The translations under genes were made by a program, and so were the position numbers. Below, in pieces: positions 16,565 to 25,256 of a stretch of 64,000 bases of DNA (positions within the stretch are counted from its first letter, which is position 1; every line of letters starts with the position of its first letter). The notes beneath the pieces are model-generated. The model did no database searches and was not told the origin of the DNA. It was given only the letters and a program-made list of their open reading frames with translations. Origin of the DNA: Clostridium bowmanii (lineage in GTDB: Bacteria; Bacillota; Clostridia; Clostridiales; Clostridiaceae); NCBI RefSeq assembly GCF_018861315.1, contig NZ_JAHLDL010000007.1:62001-126000 (forward strand). The letters are read 5' to 3'.

Positions 16565-17788
16565 TCACTTTATAATTATAGGGGATATCAAATAATCGCT
16601 ATTTGGGCTTATACTGCTATTTAATATGCTATAAGCTCTTGTAGACTGAATATCTAACTGCAAGGTGTCATTGGACTCTTTAGGAAGTTTAGTAATGAGC
16701 GGTATGCTACTGTTTGACTTTATTGATTTTAGAATTGACTTTCCATTGGAGTTAAATCCCAAAACACGCGCATATGGACAAGGAATTGCTCTTAAAGTCT
16801 TACTATCAAAGCTATCAAATCCTATAAAATATTGACATAATATTCTACTAATGCGGGTAAAAGTATATCTTTTACTTTTAATAGCTTCCACTGCAGCGCA
16901 GTAGCTTATGTTATTTTGCAATGATTTAATAATTCTATTATCAAGACCCTCTGTTACATCTGGTAAATTAACTAATGAGTTTATTGATGTAGCAGATTTA
17001 TGTTTTATGTATGGAAACATTGAATCTTCAAAGGGAAATTCATAATTTTTCCTGTATAAGTTTAAGAGTTCAGTTAGTACTGAACTTGGAACGTGGCCAT
17101 CTAGCTTTGCTATGGAACCATTTTCTTTGATGAATTTTCTTATAGATGTAGCACTTGAATATTTATTGTGTAATATATCACTGTTATACATTGCACCTTC
17201 TCTTTTTAATGTGTACGGTTTAATAGTGCTATTCAACTTAATTAAACTTTTACAATACTCAATGCCTAATATATTATTAGAGGATTTTAAAAAATCATCT
17301 AATAATAAGTTTGATATGTTATTGTTTGAATTTATTAGATAATCATAAAGTGCCTTGGCTCTGGCAAGTGGGTAAACAATACCTTCCGATAAATAGGATT
17401 TTAACAGTGATTTAAATTCAATAGGTTCATTAACAAGTATTTTGGAAATAGTATATATGTCATTACTATCACCATGTTCGCTACCAAAACAAATGTTATT
17501 TACTATTCCGAGGCTGTTTAGAAGACTAACAGCGCCGAAGGAAAAGAATTCTGCAGAGGATACACTGTAAATAGAGGGTAACTCTATTACTAAATCTACT
17601 CCACTGTTTAAAGCCATTTTAGTTTTTGTCCATTTGTCTATAATGGATGGGATTCCACGTTGAGAGAAATTCCCGCTCATAACGCAAATTAAGGCATCAC
17701 TATTTGTGAGCTGCTTGGTTTTATTAATATGATATAAGTGACCGTTATGTAATGGATTATATTCCACGATTATACCTGAAATATTCAA
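16565..17788 (-). CDS. tmcAL: tRNA(Met) cytidine acetate ligase (TmcAL/YlbM)
   Basis: Uses ATP and acetate to acetylate C34 of elongator tRNAMet. 407 residues. The N-terminal nucleotidyltransferase fold has VEYNPLHNGHLYHI with the HxGH-type NGH motif (about residues 9-22), CVMSGNFSQRG and IDKWTKTKMAL. The C-terminal helical domain follows. The start is TTG with a strong GGAGGTGAT ribosome site, overriding no nearby ATG. It lies divergently from pta-ackA; the product of that pathway, acetate, is its substrate, although the adjacency may be coincidental. Confidence 0.92.
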   Translation of the reverse strand: MNISGIIVEYNPLHNGHLYHINKTKQLTNSDALICVMSGNFSQRGIPSIIDKWTKTKMALNSGVDLVIELPSIYSVSSAEFFSFGAVSLLNSLGIVNNICFGSEHGDSNDIYTISKILVNEPIEFKSLLKSYLSEGIVYPLARAKALYDYLINSNNNISNLLLDDFLKSSNNILGIEYCKSLIKLNSTIKPYTLKREGAMYNSDILHNKYSSATSIRKFIKENGSIAKLDGHVPSSVLTELLNLYRKNYEFPFEDSMFPYIKHKSATSINSLVNLPDVTEGLDNRIIKSLQNNISYCAAVEAIKSKRYTFTRISRILCQYFIGFDSFDSKTLRAIPCPYARVLGFNSNGKSILKSIKSNSSIPLITKLPKESNDTLQLDIQSTRAYSILNSSISPNSDYLISPIIIK

Positions 17789-18061
17789 TAAATCACCTCC
17801 TGATAGCTTATATAAAAATAATTTTTTAATAAAAATTGATTAAAGTATTGATTATATAGATATATTATATAATATAAAGTAAATAAAAGTATATATATTT
17901 GTAAGTTATAAGGAAAAGAATGAATATTGTGAATAAATAATGTATAATGTTTATTGCGGATTTTGTTGTTTTAGGTTGAAATGTATAGGGATAATGGAGT
18001 ATATTATTAGTGTGTATTATTAATATGCATAAGTTGATAATAACTGAAAGGGGAAATAAAT
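17789..18061. other. AT-rich divergent intergenic region upstream of pta and tmcAL
   Basis: 273 bases without a convincing gene. It contains several TATAAT-like hexamers (17868-17873 and 17943-17948) and TTGATT copies (17836-17841 and 17848-17853), but none is paired at optimal spacing, so no promoter is assigned with confidence. No riboswitch or terminator is recognised. Confidence 0.6.
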
Positions 18062-19063
18062 ATGAAATTTATAGAGAAAATATGTAAGATGGCACAAGCA
18101 GATAAAAAAACAATAGTACTTCCAGAAGGCGAAGAGGAAAGAACTATAAAAGCTAGTGAAATCATCAAAAATGATTCAATAGCTGAGGTAATATTACTCG
18201 GGGATAAAACTGTAATAAATTCAAAAGCAAAGGAACTGGGGGTTAGTCTTTCTGGAATAGAAATTGTAGATCCTAAAACTTCTGAAAAAACTGATGTTTA
18301 TGCAAAAGCATTTTATGAACTAAGAAAGCATAAGGGAATGACACTAGAAAAAGCAGCAGAGACATTGCAAGATCCACTTTATTTTGGAACAATGATGGTT
18401 AAAATGGAAGGCGCTGACGGATTAGTATCAGGAGCAGTACATACTACAGGAGATTTATTAAGACCTGGAATGCAAATTATTAAAACTGCACCAGGAATTA
18501 AGGTTGTTTCAAGTTTCTTTATAATGGAATTACCTACTAGTGAATATGGAGAAGACGGACTACTTTTATTTGCAGATTGTGCGGTTAATCCAAACCCTAA
18601 TGCAGAAGAATTGGCATCTATAGCTATTAGCACTGCTGAAAATGCAAAAGCACTATGTAAATTTGAACCTAAGGTTGCAATGTTATCTTTCTCAACTATG
18701 GGAAGTGCAAAACATGAATCAGTTGATAAAGTATCAAAAGCTACTGAAATTGCAAAAAATGCTAGACCAGATTTACAAATTGATGGAGAACTTCAGCTAG
18801 ATGCAGCTATAGTAGCATCCGTAGCAAAACAAAAGGCACCTAGCAGTAATGTAGCTGGAAAGGCAAATGTTTTAGTGTTCCCAGATTTACAATCAGGAAA
18901 TATTGGATATAAATTAGTTCAAAGATTTGCAGGCGCCGCGGCTATTGGACCAGTATGTCAAGGATTTGCTAAACCAATAAATGATTTATCAAGAGGTTGT
19001 AGCGTACAGGACATAGTTAATGTTGTTGCTGTAACTGCAGTTCAAGCTCAAATACAAAAATAG
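18062..19063 (+). CDS. pta: Phosphate acetyltransferase
   Basis: Converts acetyl-CoA and phosphate to acetyl phosphate, the first step of the ATP-yielding acetate pathway. 333 residues, the short single-domain form typical of Firmicutes. Recognisable: [14 protein letters not shown] at the N-terminus, [19 protein letters not shown] (about residues 119-137), [17 protein letters not shown] and the C-terminal [17 protein letters not shown]-type phosphate-binding region. AAAGGGGAAA precedes the ATG. ackA follows after 50 bases without a terminator, so both are one operon. Confidence 0.97.
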   Translation: MKFIEKICKMAQADKKTIVLPEGEEERTIKASEIIKNDSIAEVILLGDKTVINSKAKELGVSLSGIEIVDPKTSEKTDVYAKAFYELRKHKGMTLEKAAETLQDPLYFGTMMVKMEGADGLVSGAVHTTGDLLRPGMQIIKTAPGIKVVSSFFIMELPTSEYGEDGLLLFADCAVNPNPNAEELASIAISTAENAKALCKFEPKVAMLSFSTMGSAKHESVDKVSKATEIAKNARPDLQIDGELQLDAAIVASVAKQKAPSSNVAGKANVLVFPDLQSGNIGYKLVQRFAGAAAIGPVCQGFAKPINDLSRGCSVQDIVNVVAVTAVQAQIQK

Positions 19064-19113
19064 TATTATATATTATAAGTATTAAAACACGAAGGTATAG
19101 GGAGGCTTATTTA

Positions 19114-20307
19114 ATGAAAATATTGGTTATAAACTGTGGAAGTTCATCATTAAAGTATCAATTAATCAACATGGAAAATGAAGGGTGTTTAGCACTTGGC
19201 CTGGTAGAAAGAATAGGAATAGAAGGATCAAAATTAACTCAAAAGGTCAATGGAAATAAATATATTATTGAAGAGCCTATGAAAGATCACACAGATGCTA
19301 TTAAATTAGTGCTTGGGGCTCTTATAGACTCCAAACATGGTGTTATTAGTGATTTATCAGAAATAGGTGCTGTAGGGCATAGGATCGTTCATGGCGGAGA
19401 AAAATATGCTGGTTCAGTTATAGTTAATGATAAAGTAATGAAGAACTTAGAAGAATGTTCAAAACTTGCACCATTACACAACCCTGCTAATATTATTGGA
19501 ATTAATGCTTGCAAAGCATTGATGCCGACTATACCTATGGTAGCTGTATTTGATACTGCATTTCATCAAACAATGCCAGAAGTTGCATATATATACCCAC
19601 TTCCATATGAACTTTATACTAACAATGGAGTTAGAAAATATGGATTCCATGGTACATCTCATAAATATGTATCAGATAAAGCTGCGAAAATGATGGGTAA
19701 AGATATAAAAGATTTAAAATTAATAACTTGTCATTTAGGAAATGGAGCAAGTGTTACTGCAGTGCAAAATGGTAAATCAGTAGAAACAAGTATGGGATTT
19801 ACTCCACTTGAAGGAATAGCTATGGGAACTAGATGCGGAAGTATAGATCCAGCTATATTAACATATGTGATGAAAGAATTAAATTTAACAGTTGATGAAG
19901 CAAGTGATTTAATGAACAAGAAATCAGGGGTACTTGGAATATCTGGAATTAGTAGTGACTTTAGAGATATAGAAAAAGCTGCATGGGAAGATGGAAATCA
20001 TAGAGCTCAGCTAGCACTTGATATATTTACTTATAAGGTTAAAAAATTCATAGGATCTTATGCTGCAGTAATGGGTGGAGTAGATGCAATTGTATTCACT
20101 GCAGGACTAGGTGAAAATTCTCCAGAAACAAGAGAAGACATATGTAGTGGATTAGAATTTTTGGGAGCAGTCTTAGATAAATCAAAGAATAAAGTAAGAG
20201 GAAAAGAAGTAGAAATAAGCACAGATGACTCTAAAACTAAAATATTTGTTATACCAACAAATGAAGAATTAGTAATTGCAAGAGACACCCAAGGCCTAGT
20301 AAAATAA
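19114..20307 (+). CDS. ackA: Acetate kinase
   Basis: Transfers phosphate from acetyl phosphate to ADP, making ATP and acetate. 397 residues, normal for the ASKHA-fold family. Signatures: [13 protein letters not shown] near the N-terminus, [11 protein letters not shown] (about residues 89-99), [23 protein letters not shown] and HLGNGAS (nucleotide binding), and [14 protein letters not shown] near the C-terminus. GGGAGG precedes the start. Paired with pta, as in nearly all fermentative clostridia. Confidence 0.98.
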   Translation: MKILVINCGSSSLKYQLINMENEGCLALGLVERIGIEGSKLTQKVNGNKYIIEEPMKDHTDAIKLVLGALIDSKHGVISDLSEIGAVGHRIVHGGEKYAGSVIVNDKVMKNLEECSKLAPLHNPANIIGINACKALMPTIPMVAVFDTAFHQTMPEVAYIYPLPYELYTNNGVRKYGFHGTSHKYVSDKAAKMMGKDIKDLKLITCHLGNGASVTAVQNGKSVETSMGFTPLEGIAMGTRCGSIDPAILTYVMKELNLTVDEASDLMNKKSGVLGISGISSDFRDIEKAAWEDGNHRAQLALDIFTYKVKKFIGSYAAVMGGVDAIVFTAGLGENSPETREDICSGLEFLGAVLDKSKNKVRGKEVEISTDDSKTKIFVIPTNEELVIARDTQGLVK

Positions 20308-20338
20308 AATTATTGCTAATTTTTATGAGAAATAATTC

Positions 20339-20367
20339 TTGACTTTTTACCGTATTGTTTATATAAT
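20339..20367 (+). promoter_or_regulatory. Strong sigma-A promoter of yceD-rpmF
   Basis: TTGACT (20339-20344) and TATAAT (20362-20367) are spaced exactly 17 bases. Transcription would start near 20374, giving an untranslated leader of about 140 bases before yceD. Confidence 0.85.
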
Positions 20368-20373
20368 AGTCTG

Positions 20374-20514
20374 TGTTTGATGTAAGTAAAAAACAATTTA
20401 GTTAGGAGGGACGCAGAAGCTTTGCTCGAGCTGTGTAATTTTTTTATACAAGGTATAAGGATCTCCTTTATATGAGGAAAACTAGATGAAATTTGGTTTT
20501 TCAGAGTGAATAGT
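20374..20514 (+). promoter_or_regulatory. Long structured leader of yceD-rpmF with possible mini-ORFs
   Basis: The leader contains a ribosome-site-like TAGGAGGG (20403-20410), hairpin-forming segments (ACGCAG at 20411-20416 against CTGTGT at 20431-20436; ATAAGGA against TCCTTTAT around 20455-20471) and two possible short reading frames: 20422-20475 (TTG start, 17 codons) and 20486-20509 (ATG, seven codons, preceded by GAGGAA, ending across the GTG at 20506). A regulatory role for L32 production is inference. I do not recognise a named RNA family. Confidence 0.4.
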
Positions 20515-21015
20515 ATGGTAATAGATGTTTCAGAATTATTTAGTAATAAAAAAATGAGAAAAAAAATTCAATTAGATTTAGAAAAAGATGAGTTTTTCTA
20601 TGATAATGAATTTATACAATTTTCTAAACCAGTTAAGTTAGATTTAATTTTAAAACCCAGTGGTGATGAAGTAGATTTAATTGGAAGTATGGAGACGGAA
20701 CTATTACTTACTTGTTCTAGGTGTCTTGAGGTATTTCCACATTCAATAAATATTCAATTGAATGAAAAAATGTCGAAAACTCTAAAGAGTGAAGATGAGG
20801 ATATTATTTTTATTAATGATGATAGATTAGATTTAGATGAGATTATTGAAAATAATATCATCTCTATGTTGCCTATAAAAAGAATTTGTAATAAAGATTG
20901 TAAAGGATTATGCCAGCATTGTGGAATTAATCTAAATCAAAGTGCATGCAAATGTGCCATTGATGATGTTGATCCAAGGTTGGCAAAATTAAAAGAAGTG
21001 TTTTTAACCGATTAA
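20515..21015 (+). CDS. yceD: YceD/DUF177 family protein, partner of L32
   Basis: Conserved protein encoded immediately upstream of rpmF in most bacteria and implicated in 23S rRNA or large-subunit maturation. 166 residues. The N-terminus MVIDVSELFSNKK and the central metal-type cysteines (LLLTCSRCLEVF) with a C-terminal CKGLCQHCGINLNQSACKC cluster are typical of DUF177. A GTG at 20506 is in frame but has no ribosome site; the ATG at 20515 has a weak GAG 8 bases upstream, so the start is uncertain. rpmF starts 12 bases after the stop. Confidence 0.88.
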   Translation: MVIDVSELFSNKKMRKKIQLDLEKDEFFYDNEFIQFSKPVKLDLILKPSGDEVDLIGSMETELLLTCSRCLEVFPHSINIQLNEKMSKTLKSEDEDIIFINDDRLDLDEIIENNIISMLPIKRICNKDCKGLCQHCGINLNQSACKCAIDDVDPRLAKLKEVFLTD

Positions 21016-21027
21016 GGAGGTGTTACA

Positions 21028-21213
21028 ATGGGAAATCCAGCTAGAAAATTTTCTAAAGGTAGAAGAGATTCTCGAAGAGCGCAAACATTTAAACTTGGTT
21101 TACCAGGAATAGTTGAGTGCCCTCAGTGCCACGATATGAAACTTGCTCACAGAGTATGTAAAAACTGTGGTTATTACAAAAATAGAGAAGTTATTGTTAT
21201 GGAACCAAAATAA
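21028..21213 (+). CDS. rpmF: 50S ribosomal protein L32
   Basis: Large-subunit protein of 61 residues. N-terminus MGNPARKFSKGRRDSRRAQ and zinc ribbon CPQC plus CKNCGYY are diagnostic. The ribosome site AAGGAGGTG is near-perfect. A terminator follows at once. Zinc-binding (C+) form, like L28 in this window. Confidence 0.97.
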   Translation: MGNPARKFSKGRRDSRRAQTFKLGLPGIVECPQCHDMKLAHRVCKNCGYYKNREVIVMEPK

Positions 21214-21246
21214 AAAGAAAGTCGAAAGACTTTCTTTTTATTTTTT
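21212..21246 (+). terminator. Terminator after rpmF
   Basis: A perfect 12-bp stem (21212-21223 and 21228-21239) with a GAAA tetraloop and a following T-rich tract. The stem overlaps the rpmF stop codon region. Confidence 0.93.
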
Positions 21247-21374
21247 AATATAATGCGAATAAAATATAATTATATTCAATTCTTATAATAATAATACTAG
21301 GAATATTTGCTCCATATAGTATATAATATAAATAAATATAAAAAGTGTAGGCAAATTCAAAGTGAGGGTTTAAA

Positions 21375-22400
21375 ATGGTAGTTGTTGTAGATGGAATGGG
21401 TGGAGATTTTTCTCCTAGTGCTGTGGTTGAAGGTTGCGTTGCGGCAATAAAAGAGTATTATATAGATATATTAATAACTGGTAATGAAGATTTGATTCGC
21501 CAAGAATTAAAGAAACATACATATGATTCTAATAAAATAAGAATTGTTGATGCTAGTGAAGTAATAGGTACAAGTGAACATCCAGTAATGGCTATTAAGC
21601 GTAAAAAAGATTCTAGTCTCGTAAAAGCACTAAATCTTGTTAAAAGTGGAGATGCGGATGCGATTATTTCAGCTGGAAGCACTGGAGCTTTTTTAGCTGG
21701 ATGCACCCTTATTGTAGGGAGAATAAAAGGCATAGACAGACCAGCCTTGGCTCCTATATTGCCGGGTAAAAAAGGACCTTTTATGATAATTGACTGTGGA
21801 GCAAATGCAGAATGCAAGCCTCATTATTTAGTGCAATTTGGACTTATGGGGAAAACATATTTTGAAAACATTTTAAAAATAGATAATCCCACTGTTGGTC
21901 TTGTGAATATAGGAACCGAAGAGGAAAAGGGCAATGAACTTTCTAAAGCTGCTCATAAATTACTAAAGCAGGCAAACTTGAATTTTGTGGGAAATGTGGA
22001 AGCCAGAGAAATTCCAACTGGAGAAACAAATATTTTGGTATGTGATGGGTTTGTAGGAAATGTAATTTTAAAATTATATGAAGGCGCCGCTTTTAATATA
22101 TTTGATATCTTAAAAACTGGAATAATGGGCTCCTTTAGAACTAAACTGGGGGGGATGCTATTAAAACCAGTGTTTAAAAAGTTTAAAAAAGATTTTGATT
22201 ATAAAGAATATGGTGGAGCTGCTTTTTTAGGAGTAAATGGAATTTGTATAAAAGCTCATGGAAGTTCAGATGGTAAAGCTTTTAAAAATGCAATCAAACA
22301 GGCTACAATATTTTATGATAATAATGTTGTAGAGAAATTAAAATTAGAAATTGAAAAACTATCTCAGCAAGAAAAAGACACAAGTGACAATTCCCAATAG
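21375..22400 (+). CDS. plsX: Phosphate acyltransferase PlsX
   Basis: Makes acyl-phosphate from acyl-ACP for phospholipid synthesis, peripheral to the membrane. 341 residues. [17 protein letters not shown] at the N-terminus, [11 protein letters not shown] (about residues 99-109) and [14 protein letters not shown] are family signatures. A TATAAT hexamer at 21322-21327 may be its -10 but no good -35 is present, and I see no FapR-type operator. acpP follows after 41 bases, so the two are probably co-transcribed. Confidence 0.95.
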   Translation: MVVVVDGMGGDFSPSAVVEGCVAAIKEYYIDILITGNEDLIRQELKKHTYDSNKIRIVDASEVIGTSEHPVMAIKRKKDSSLVKALNLVKSGDADAIISAGSTGAFLAGCTLIVGRIKGIDRPALAPILPGKKGPFMIIDCGANAECKPHYLVQFGLMGKTYFENILKIDNPTVGLVNIGTEEEKGNELSKAAHKLLKQANLNFVGNVEAREIPTGETNILVCDGFVGNVILKLYEGAAFNIFDILKTGIMGSFRTKLGGMLLKPVFKKFKKDFDYKEYGGAAFLGVNGICIKAHGSSDGKAFKNAIKQATIFYDNNVVEKLKLEIEKLSQQEKDTSDNSQ

Positions 22401-22441
22401 CTGTTATTTATCTTAGAGGAATGTAAGGAGGTGAAGATATT

Positions 22442-22672
22442 ATGTTTGAAAAAATAAGAGCTACTATAGCATCACAATTAAGTATAGATGAAGACGAAAT
22501 AAAAATGGAATCATCTTTTATGAATAATTTAGGCGCTGATTCTCTTGATATTGTAGAGTTAATCATGGCACTAGAAGAAGAGTACGAAATAGAAATTCCT
22601 GATGAAGATGTTGAAAAAATTGCCACGGTTGCTGACGTAGTAGAATATATTAAAGCACATACTGAAGCATAA
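22442..22672 (+). CDS. acpP: Acyl carrier protein
   Basis: Carries growing fatty acids on a phosphopantetheine arm. 76 residues, highly acidic. The attachment serine is in [11 protein letters not shown] (about Ser34). The ribosome site AAGGAGGTG is strong. No fab genes are in the window, unlike in Bacillus where they surround acpP; plsX-acpP-rnc is the local order. Confidence 0.97.
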   Translation: MFEKIRATIASQLSIDEDEIKMESSFMNNLGADSLDIVELIMALEEEYEIEIPDEDVEKIATVADVVEYIKAHTEA

Positions 22673-22675
22673 TAT

Positions 22676-22709
22676 AAGGCTCCGCATTACTGCGGGCCTT
22701 TAGCTTTTT
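22676..22709 (+). terminator. Terminator after acpP
   Basis: A GC-rich stem (22676-22686 and 22691-22700) with one bulged base and loop TTAC, followed by TAGCTTTTT. It begins 3 bases after the acpP stop. Confidence 0.75.
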
Positions 22710-22880
22710 CAAGCTTATTTTTGAATTTATTACAAAAGTAGATTTAGATAATTGATCTAGCAACGTAAAGTAAACTGAATAATAAACTTGAAATTTTATT
22801 GAAAAGTAAATACATAGACAATAATAAATATAGTAAATGATAAAAAAATTTAAATAAACTTTCTAAAAGGAGTAATGATT

Positions 22881-23582
22881 ATGATGTGCAATATAAGATT
22901 GCAGGACCTTGAGAAAGAACTGGGACTTAATTTTAGTAATAAAGAGCTATTAAAAACTGCAATAACCCACAGCTCCTATGCAAATCAGAAAAAAAAGGTT
23001 GAATTTAATGAGAGACTTGAGTTTTTGGGCGATTCTGTATTACAACTTGTAATATCGGAATACTTATACACTAATTTTACGCAGGAGTATGAAGGATTTT
23101 TAACTAAAATTAGATCTTTGATTGTGTGCGAAAATTCACTTTGTGATATTGCAACCGGTTGGAACTTGGGTATATATATGAATATGAGTAAAGGTGAAGA
23201 AATAACTGGAGGAAGAAATAGAGTTTCAATATTGGCTGATTGCGTTGAAGCGGTAATTGCTGCTATATATATGGATAAAGGAATAGAATATTCTAAGTTA
23301 TTCATACTTGATAACTTTAAAGTAATCATTGAGAAAGCAATTAGTAATGAGATAATTTTGGATTATAAGACCAAGTTCCAGGAAATATTGCAGCAGAATG
23401 GTGAAGTTCATATTAGCTATGAACTTGTGAAATTTGATGGTCCACCGCATAAAAGAAAATTTTATGTGAATGTATTAATAGATGGTTCTATAAAAGGTTC
23501 AGGACAGGGTTACAGCAAAAAAGAAGCAGAACAAAATGCAGCCAAAGAAGCTATAGTTAATCAGGAGGGTGTGCATGAGTAA
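22881..23582 (+). CDS. rnc: Ribonuclease III
   Basis: Cleaves double-stranded RNA, processing rRNA and regulatory RNAs. 233 residues. The catalytic signature NERLEFLGDSVLQLVIS (about residues 43-59) and the second acidic site ADCVEAVIAAIYMDKG are present, followed by a C-terminal double-stranded RNA-binding domain ending KKEAEQNAAKEA. ATG at 22875 is only 2 bases from AAGGAG (22867-22872); ATG at 22881 is better placed. The radical SAM gene overlaps its end by 8 bases. Confidence 0.95.
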   Translation: MMCNIRLQDLEKELGLNFSNKELLKTAITHSSYANQKKKVEFNERLEFLGDSVLQLVISEYLYTNFTQEYEGFLTKIRSLIVCENSLCDIATGWNLGIYMNMSKGEEITGGRNRVSILADCVEAVIAAIYMDKGIEYSKLFILDNFKVIIEKAISNEIILDYKTKFQEILQQNGEVHISYELVKFDGPPHKRKFYVNVLIDGSIKGSGQGYSKKEAEQNAAKEAIVNQEGVHE

Positions 23583-24666
23583 TTTGCATTATATTATTCC
23601 TATATTTGTTCCACACGAAGGTTGCCCTCATGAATGTGTGTTTTGCAATCAAAATAGTATAACGGGCAGGAGCGAAAAAGTTGATGCAATGTATGTGGAG
23701 AGGACAGTAAATGAATATTTAGAGACAATAAATAATGATGAGGCTACTATTGAGGTGTCATTTTTTGGAGGAACTTTCACAGCTATAAATATAGAAAAAC
23801 AGATAGAACTTTTAACGGTTGCTAAGAAGTTTAAAGATGATAATAAAATAAAGTTAATTAGATTATCTACAAGGCCGGATTATATCGATGATAGAGTACT
23901 TCTTAATCTTAAAAAGTACTCTGTAGATATTATAGAACTGGGAGTGCAATCGTTAGATGAGCAGGTGCTATTAAAATCTGGTAGAGGTCATACTGCAAGA
24001 GATGTGGAGAAAGCTTCAAAGCTTATAAAGCAATATGGGTTTACCTTAGGACTTCAAGTTATGATAGGCCTTCCAGGAGATGATATAAATAAAGATATAG
24101 AAACAGCTAAAGGGGTCATTGCTCTTAAGCCTGATAATTGTAGAATATATCCAGCACTTGTAATTAAAGATACACCTATGGAGAAGATGTACGTAAATAA
24201 AGTATTCAAACCTTACTCATTAAGTGAGGCAGTAAATATAAGCAAAATTATTTACAGTATGATGATAGTAAATAAAATAAAGGTTATTAGAATAGGGTTA
24301 CAACCAACTGCTGAAATTTCAGAAGGAAATGATTTAATTGCAGGGCCATTTCATCCTGCATTTAGAGAGCTTGTTGAAGGAAGTATGTATAATGATTTAT
24401 TATATGATGTTATCCTAAATAAATTTAAAAATGATATTATGGGTAAAAGAGTTGTAGTGAAAATAAATCCAAAAGACATTTCGAAACTTTATGCTAATGG
24501 CAAAAGCTTTTTTAATGACATAAAAAAACAAATAGCTACAATTTCAATAGAAGTATTTCAAGATATTTCTATTAAACGTGAAAGTATTAGTGTATGCATA
24601 GACAAAAAATGTATTATTATGACCATATATGAATATGTGTCAGCAAAATATAAAAAAGGAATTTAA
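23575..24666 (+). CDS. Radical SAM protein, Elp3-like without GNAT domain
   Basis: A 363-residue radical SAM enzyme of unassigned substrate. The cluster motif is CPHECVFC (about residues 18-25), followed by FFGGTFTAI, LSTRPDYI, ELGVQSLDEQVL and MIGLPGD, all typical of Elp3/HemN-like enzymes. The C-terminal half (GPFHPAFRELVEG) lacks the acetyltransferase domain of Elp3. The ATG at 23575 with CAGGAGGG is favoured over GTG at 23569; it overlaps rnc by 8 bases. The rnc-radical SAM-smc neighbourhood is common in clostridia, suggesting an RNA-related role, but this is inference. Confidence 0.85.
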   Translation: MSNLHYIIPIFVPHEGCPHECVFCNQNSITGRSEKVDAMYVERTVNEYLETINNDEATIEVSFFGGTFTAINIEKQIELLTVAKKFKDDNKIKLIRLSTRPDYIDDRVLLNLKKYSVDIIELGVQSLDEQVLLKSGRGHTARDVEKASKLIKQYGFTLGLQVMIGLPGDDINKDIETAKGVIALKPDNCRIYPALVIKDTPMEKMYVNKVFKPYSLSEAVNISKIIYSMMIVNKIKVIRIGLQPTAEISEGNDLIAGPFHPAFRELVEGSMYNDLLYDVILNKFKNDIMGKRVVVKINPKDISKLYANGKSFFNDIKKQIATISIEVFQDISIKRESISVCIDKKCIIMTIYEYVSAKYKKGI

Positions 24667-24730
24667 TTTACTATATAGAATATAGTGTCTATAGTATTTG
24701 TAATAACGAATGCAGTAGGGGGTAATAACA

Positions 24731-24991
24731 ATGGACGTATTAAAAGTATCAGCCAATTCACAACCTAAATCCGTAGCAGGAGCATTAGCTGCAGCATTAA
24801 GAGGTAACTCAATTGCCGAATTACAAGCTGTAGGGGCAGGGGCCGTTAATCAAGCGGTAAAAGCTATTGCTATTACTAGGGGATTTGTTGCACCGAATGG
24901 CATTGACTTAGTAGTAATTCCAGCTTTTGTGGAAATTTCCATAGATGGAGAAAAAAGAACAGCTATTAAATTCATAGTTGAGCCAAGATAA
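24731..24991 (+). CDS. spoVS: Stage V sporulation protein S
   Basis: Small conserved protein (86 residues) that affects septation and spore coat/cortex development in B. subtilis; Alba-like fold. The sequence MDVLKVSANSQPKSVAGALA and the RTAIKFIVEPR end are nearly invariant in this family. GTAGGGGG precedes the ATG. No convincing sigma-H promoter was found. A strong terminator follows directly. Confidence 0.96.
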   Translation: MDVLKVSANSQPKSVAGALAAALRGNSIAELQAVGAGAVNQAVKAIAITRGFVAPNGIDLVVIPAFVEISIDGEKRTAIKFIVEPR

Positions 24992-24993
24992 AA

Positions 24994-25020
24994 AAAACCG
25001 TGCATGCACGGTTTTCTTAA
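24994..25020 (+). terminator. Terminator after spoVS
   Basis: A perfect 9-bp stem AAAACCGTG / CACGGTTTT (24994-25002, 25007-25015) with loop CATG and flanking A/T runs. It can act in either direction. Confidence 0.9.
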
Positions 25021-25071
25021 TTTGTTTATACTCCTAGAAGTAATTGATATTTTCATATGAATGCTATAAAC

Positions 25072-25105
25072 TATATAATAGAGAAAATTATATAATAGAG
25101 AAAAA
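25072..25105. repeat. 17-bp tandem duplication upstream of the 32-aa gene
   Basis: Two adjacent copies of TATATAATAGAGAAAA plus one base (25072-25088 and 25089-25105) differing only at the last base. Each contains a TATAAT-like hexamer, so the duplication may create two -10 elements. A TTGATA at 25044-25049 lies upstream. Confidence 0.8.
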
Positions 25106-25140
25106 TAGATAATTATATAAAATAAAATATGAGGTGAATT

Positions 25141-25239
25141 ATGAATAAGAAAAAAAGAGCAAAATTTCAAATGGTATTAATTTATGGAATAATAGTAATT
25201 TTTACTTTAAGTTTTGTATTACCAATGTTATTTAACTAA
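25141..25239 (+). CDS. Single-pass membrane miniprotein (32 aa), Prli42-like
   Basis: A 32-residue frame with ATG preceded by GAGGTG at suitable distance. It begins with MNKKKRAKFQM, a basic N-terminus, and continues into one hydrophobic helix of about 20 residues ending PMLFN. This layout resembles Firmicute miniproteins such as Prli42 (stressosome anchor) and DUF4044 peptides, but similarity is of design only; I cannot prove homology. It ends 17 bases before smc, so it may be the first gene of the smc-ftsY transcript. Confidence 0.65.
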   Translation: MNKKKRAKFQMVLIYGIIVIFTLSFVLPMLFN

Positions 25240-25256
25240 AATAGGAGAGTGTTTCC

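Noticed and set aside
20486-20514. Frameshifted 5' extension of yceD
   Set aside because: The upstream ATG frame ends after seven codons; family N-termini match the ATG at 20515, so no broken gene is needed to explain it. Kept only as a possible mini-ORF.
21261-21374. FapR operator upstream of plsX
   Set aside because: No palindrome resembling the known FapR site and no fapR gene nearby.
24693-24711. Sigma-H-like promoter upstream of spoVS
   Set aside because: AGTATTT and GAAT elements resemble sigma-H parts but the spacing is several bases too short.
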